The notes beneath the pieces were generated by a model that worked only from the letters and a program-made list of their open reading frames with translations, was not told the origin of the DNA and did not search any database. Below are positions 63,871 to 64,000 of a stretch of 64,000 nt of DNA, piece by piece. Every line of letters starts with the position of its first letter. The stretch's first letter is position 1. The DNA comes from Gymnogyps californianus (Eukaryota; Chordata; Aves; Accipitriformes; Cathartidae). The DNA is taken from contig NC_059480.1 in NCBI RefSeq assembly GCF_018139145.2, forward strand, positions 11,222,428 through 11,286,427. Reading direction: 5' to 3'. The translations under genes were made by a program, and so were the position numbers.

Positions 63871-64000
63871 GCCAATTTAAGCAATAGGGCTTTATAGTGC
63901 ACCTAGTAAAAGGCAATTTCATGAACAAATCCTTTTAAACTCTTGGCTGAATACTATCTGGTATGTTGTTCAGGTGGTGATTTGGCTCTTATTCATTTAA

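Noticed and set aside
1..64000. Bacterial-style systems, CRISPR arrays, tRNA or rRNA genes.
   Set aside because: No regularly spaced direct repeats of 23-50 bp, no cloverleaf-like or rRNA-like sequence, and no operon-like gene spacing. The CR1 and avian LTR content shows this is vertebrate nuclear DNA.

Overview
This is vertebrate nuclear DNA, most likely from a bird. It is AT-rich and almost entirely non-coding. The interspersed repeats I can recognise are CR1 LINE fragments plus one avian-type solo LTR of a family I know from Neoaves. There are no operons, bacterial genes, rRNA/tRNA genes or CRISPR arrays. Nearly all open reading frames in the window are chance ORFs of 60-190 codons with no family signature.

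The one gene I can support is the 5' end of SPHKAP (SPHK1 interactor, AKAP domain containing), on the minus strand. A CpG island at about 24.96-25.88 kb holds a short first coding exon (25496-25527, ten codons plus two bases). A second coding exon lies 20.4 kb away (5003-5105, 34 codons plus one base). It translates to a peptide that begins SFESPLMHEV and ends SSVTACKK, resembling the N-terminus of SPHKAP. The two exons have compatible phases (2 to 2) and join in frame. Transcription leaves the window at its left edge; all later exons, including those for the PKA-binding helices, lie outside. If the call is right, 1-5002 is part of intron 2, 5106-25495 is intron 1, and about 26-64 kb is the upstream intergenic region. 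In human that flank is a gene-poor interval towards PID1.

Intron 1 carries a 574-bp solo LTR (19451-20024) with a perfect 5-bp target-site duplication, in the same orientation as SPHKAP and with an intact TATA-like box. The CpG island contains irregular GC-rich repeats that have duplicated a strong minus-strand splice-donor sequence.

The upstream region (26-64 kb) contains a CR1 3' end at 30.2 kb (plus) and three minus-strand CR1 fragments at 44.1, 46.0 and 62.6 kb. The last two still show degraded reverse-transcriptase C-terminal peptides. It also has a GC-rich degenerate minisatellite at 53.6-53.96 kb, several T/G-rich simple-sequence patches, a G-quadruplex-capable run at 41.25 kb, and two stretches (about 45.2 and 47.8 kb) whose composition suggests conserved regulatory DNA. 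I did not find convincing evidence of an undescribed system. The most useful leads are the SPHKAP 5' structure (alternative splice sites, bird-specific N-terminus) and the sense-oriented LTR promoter in intron 1.
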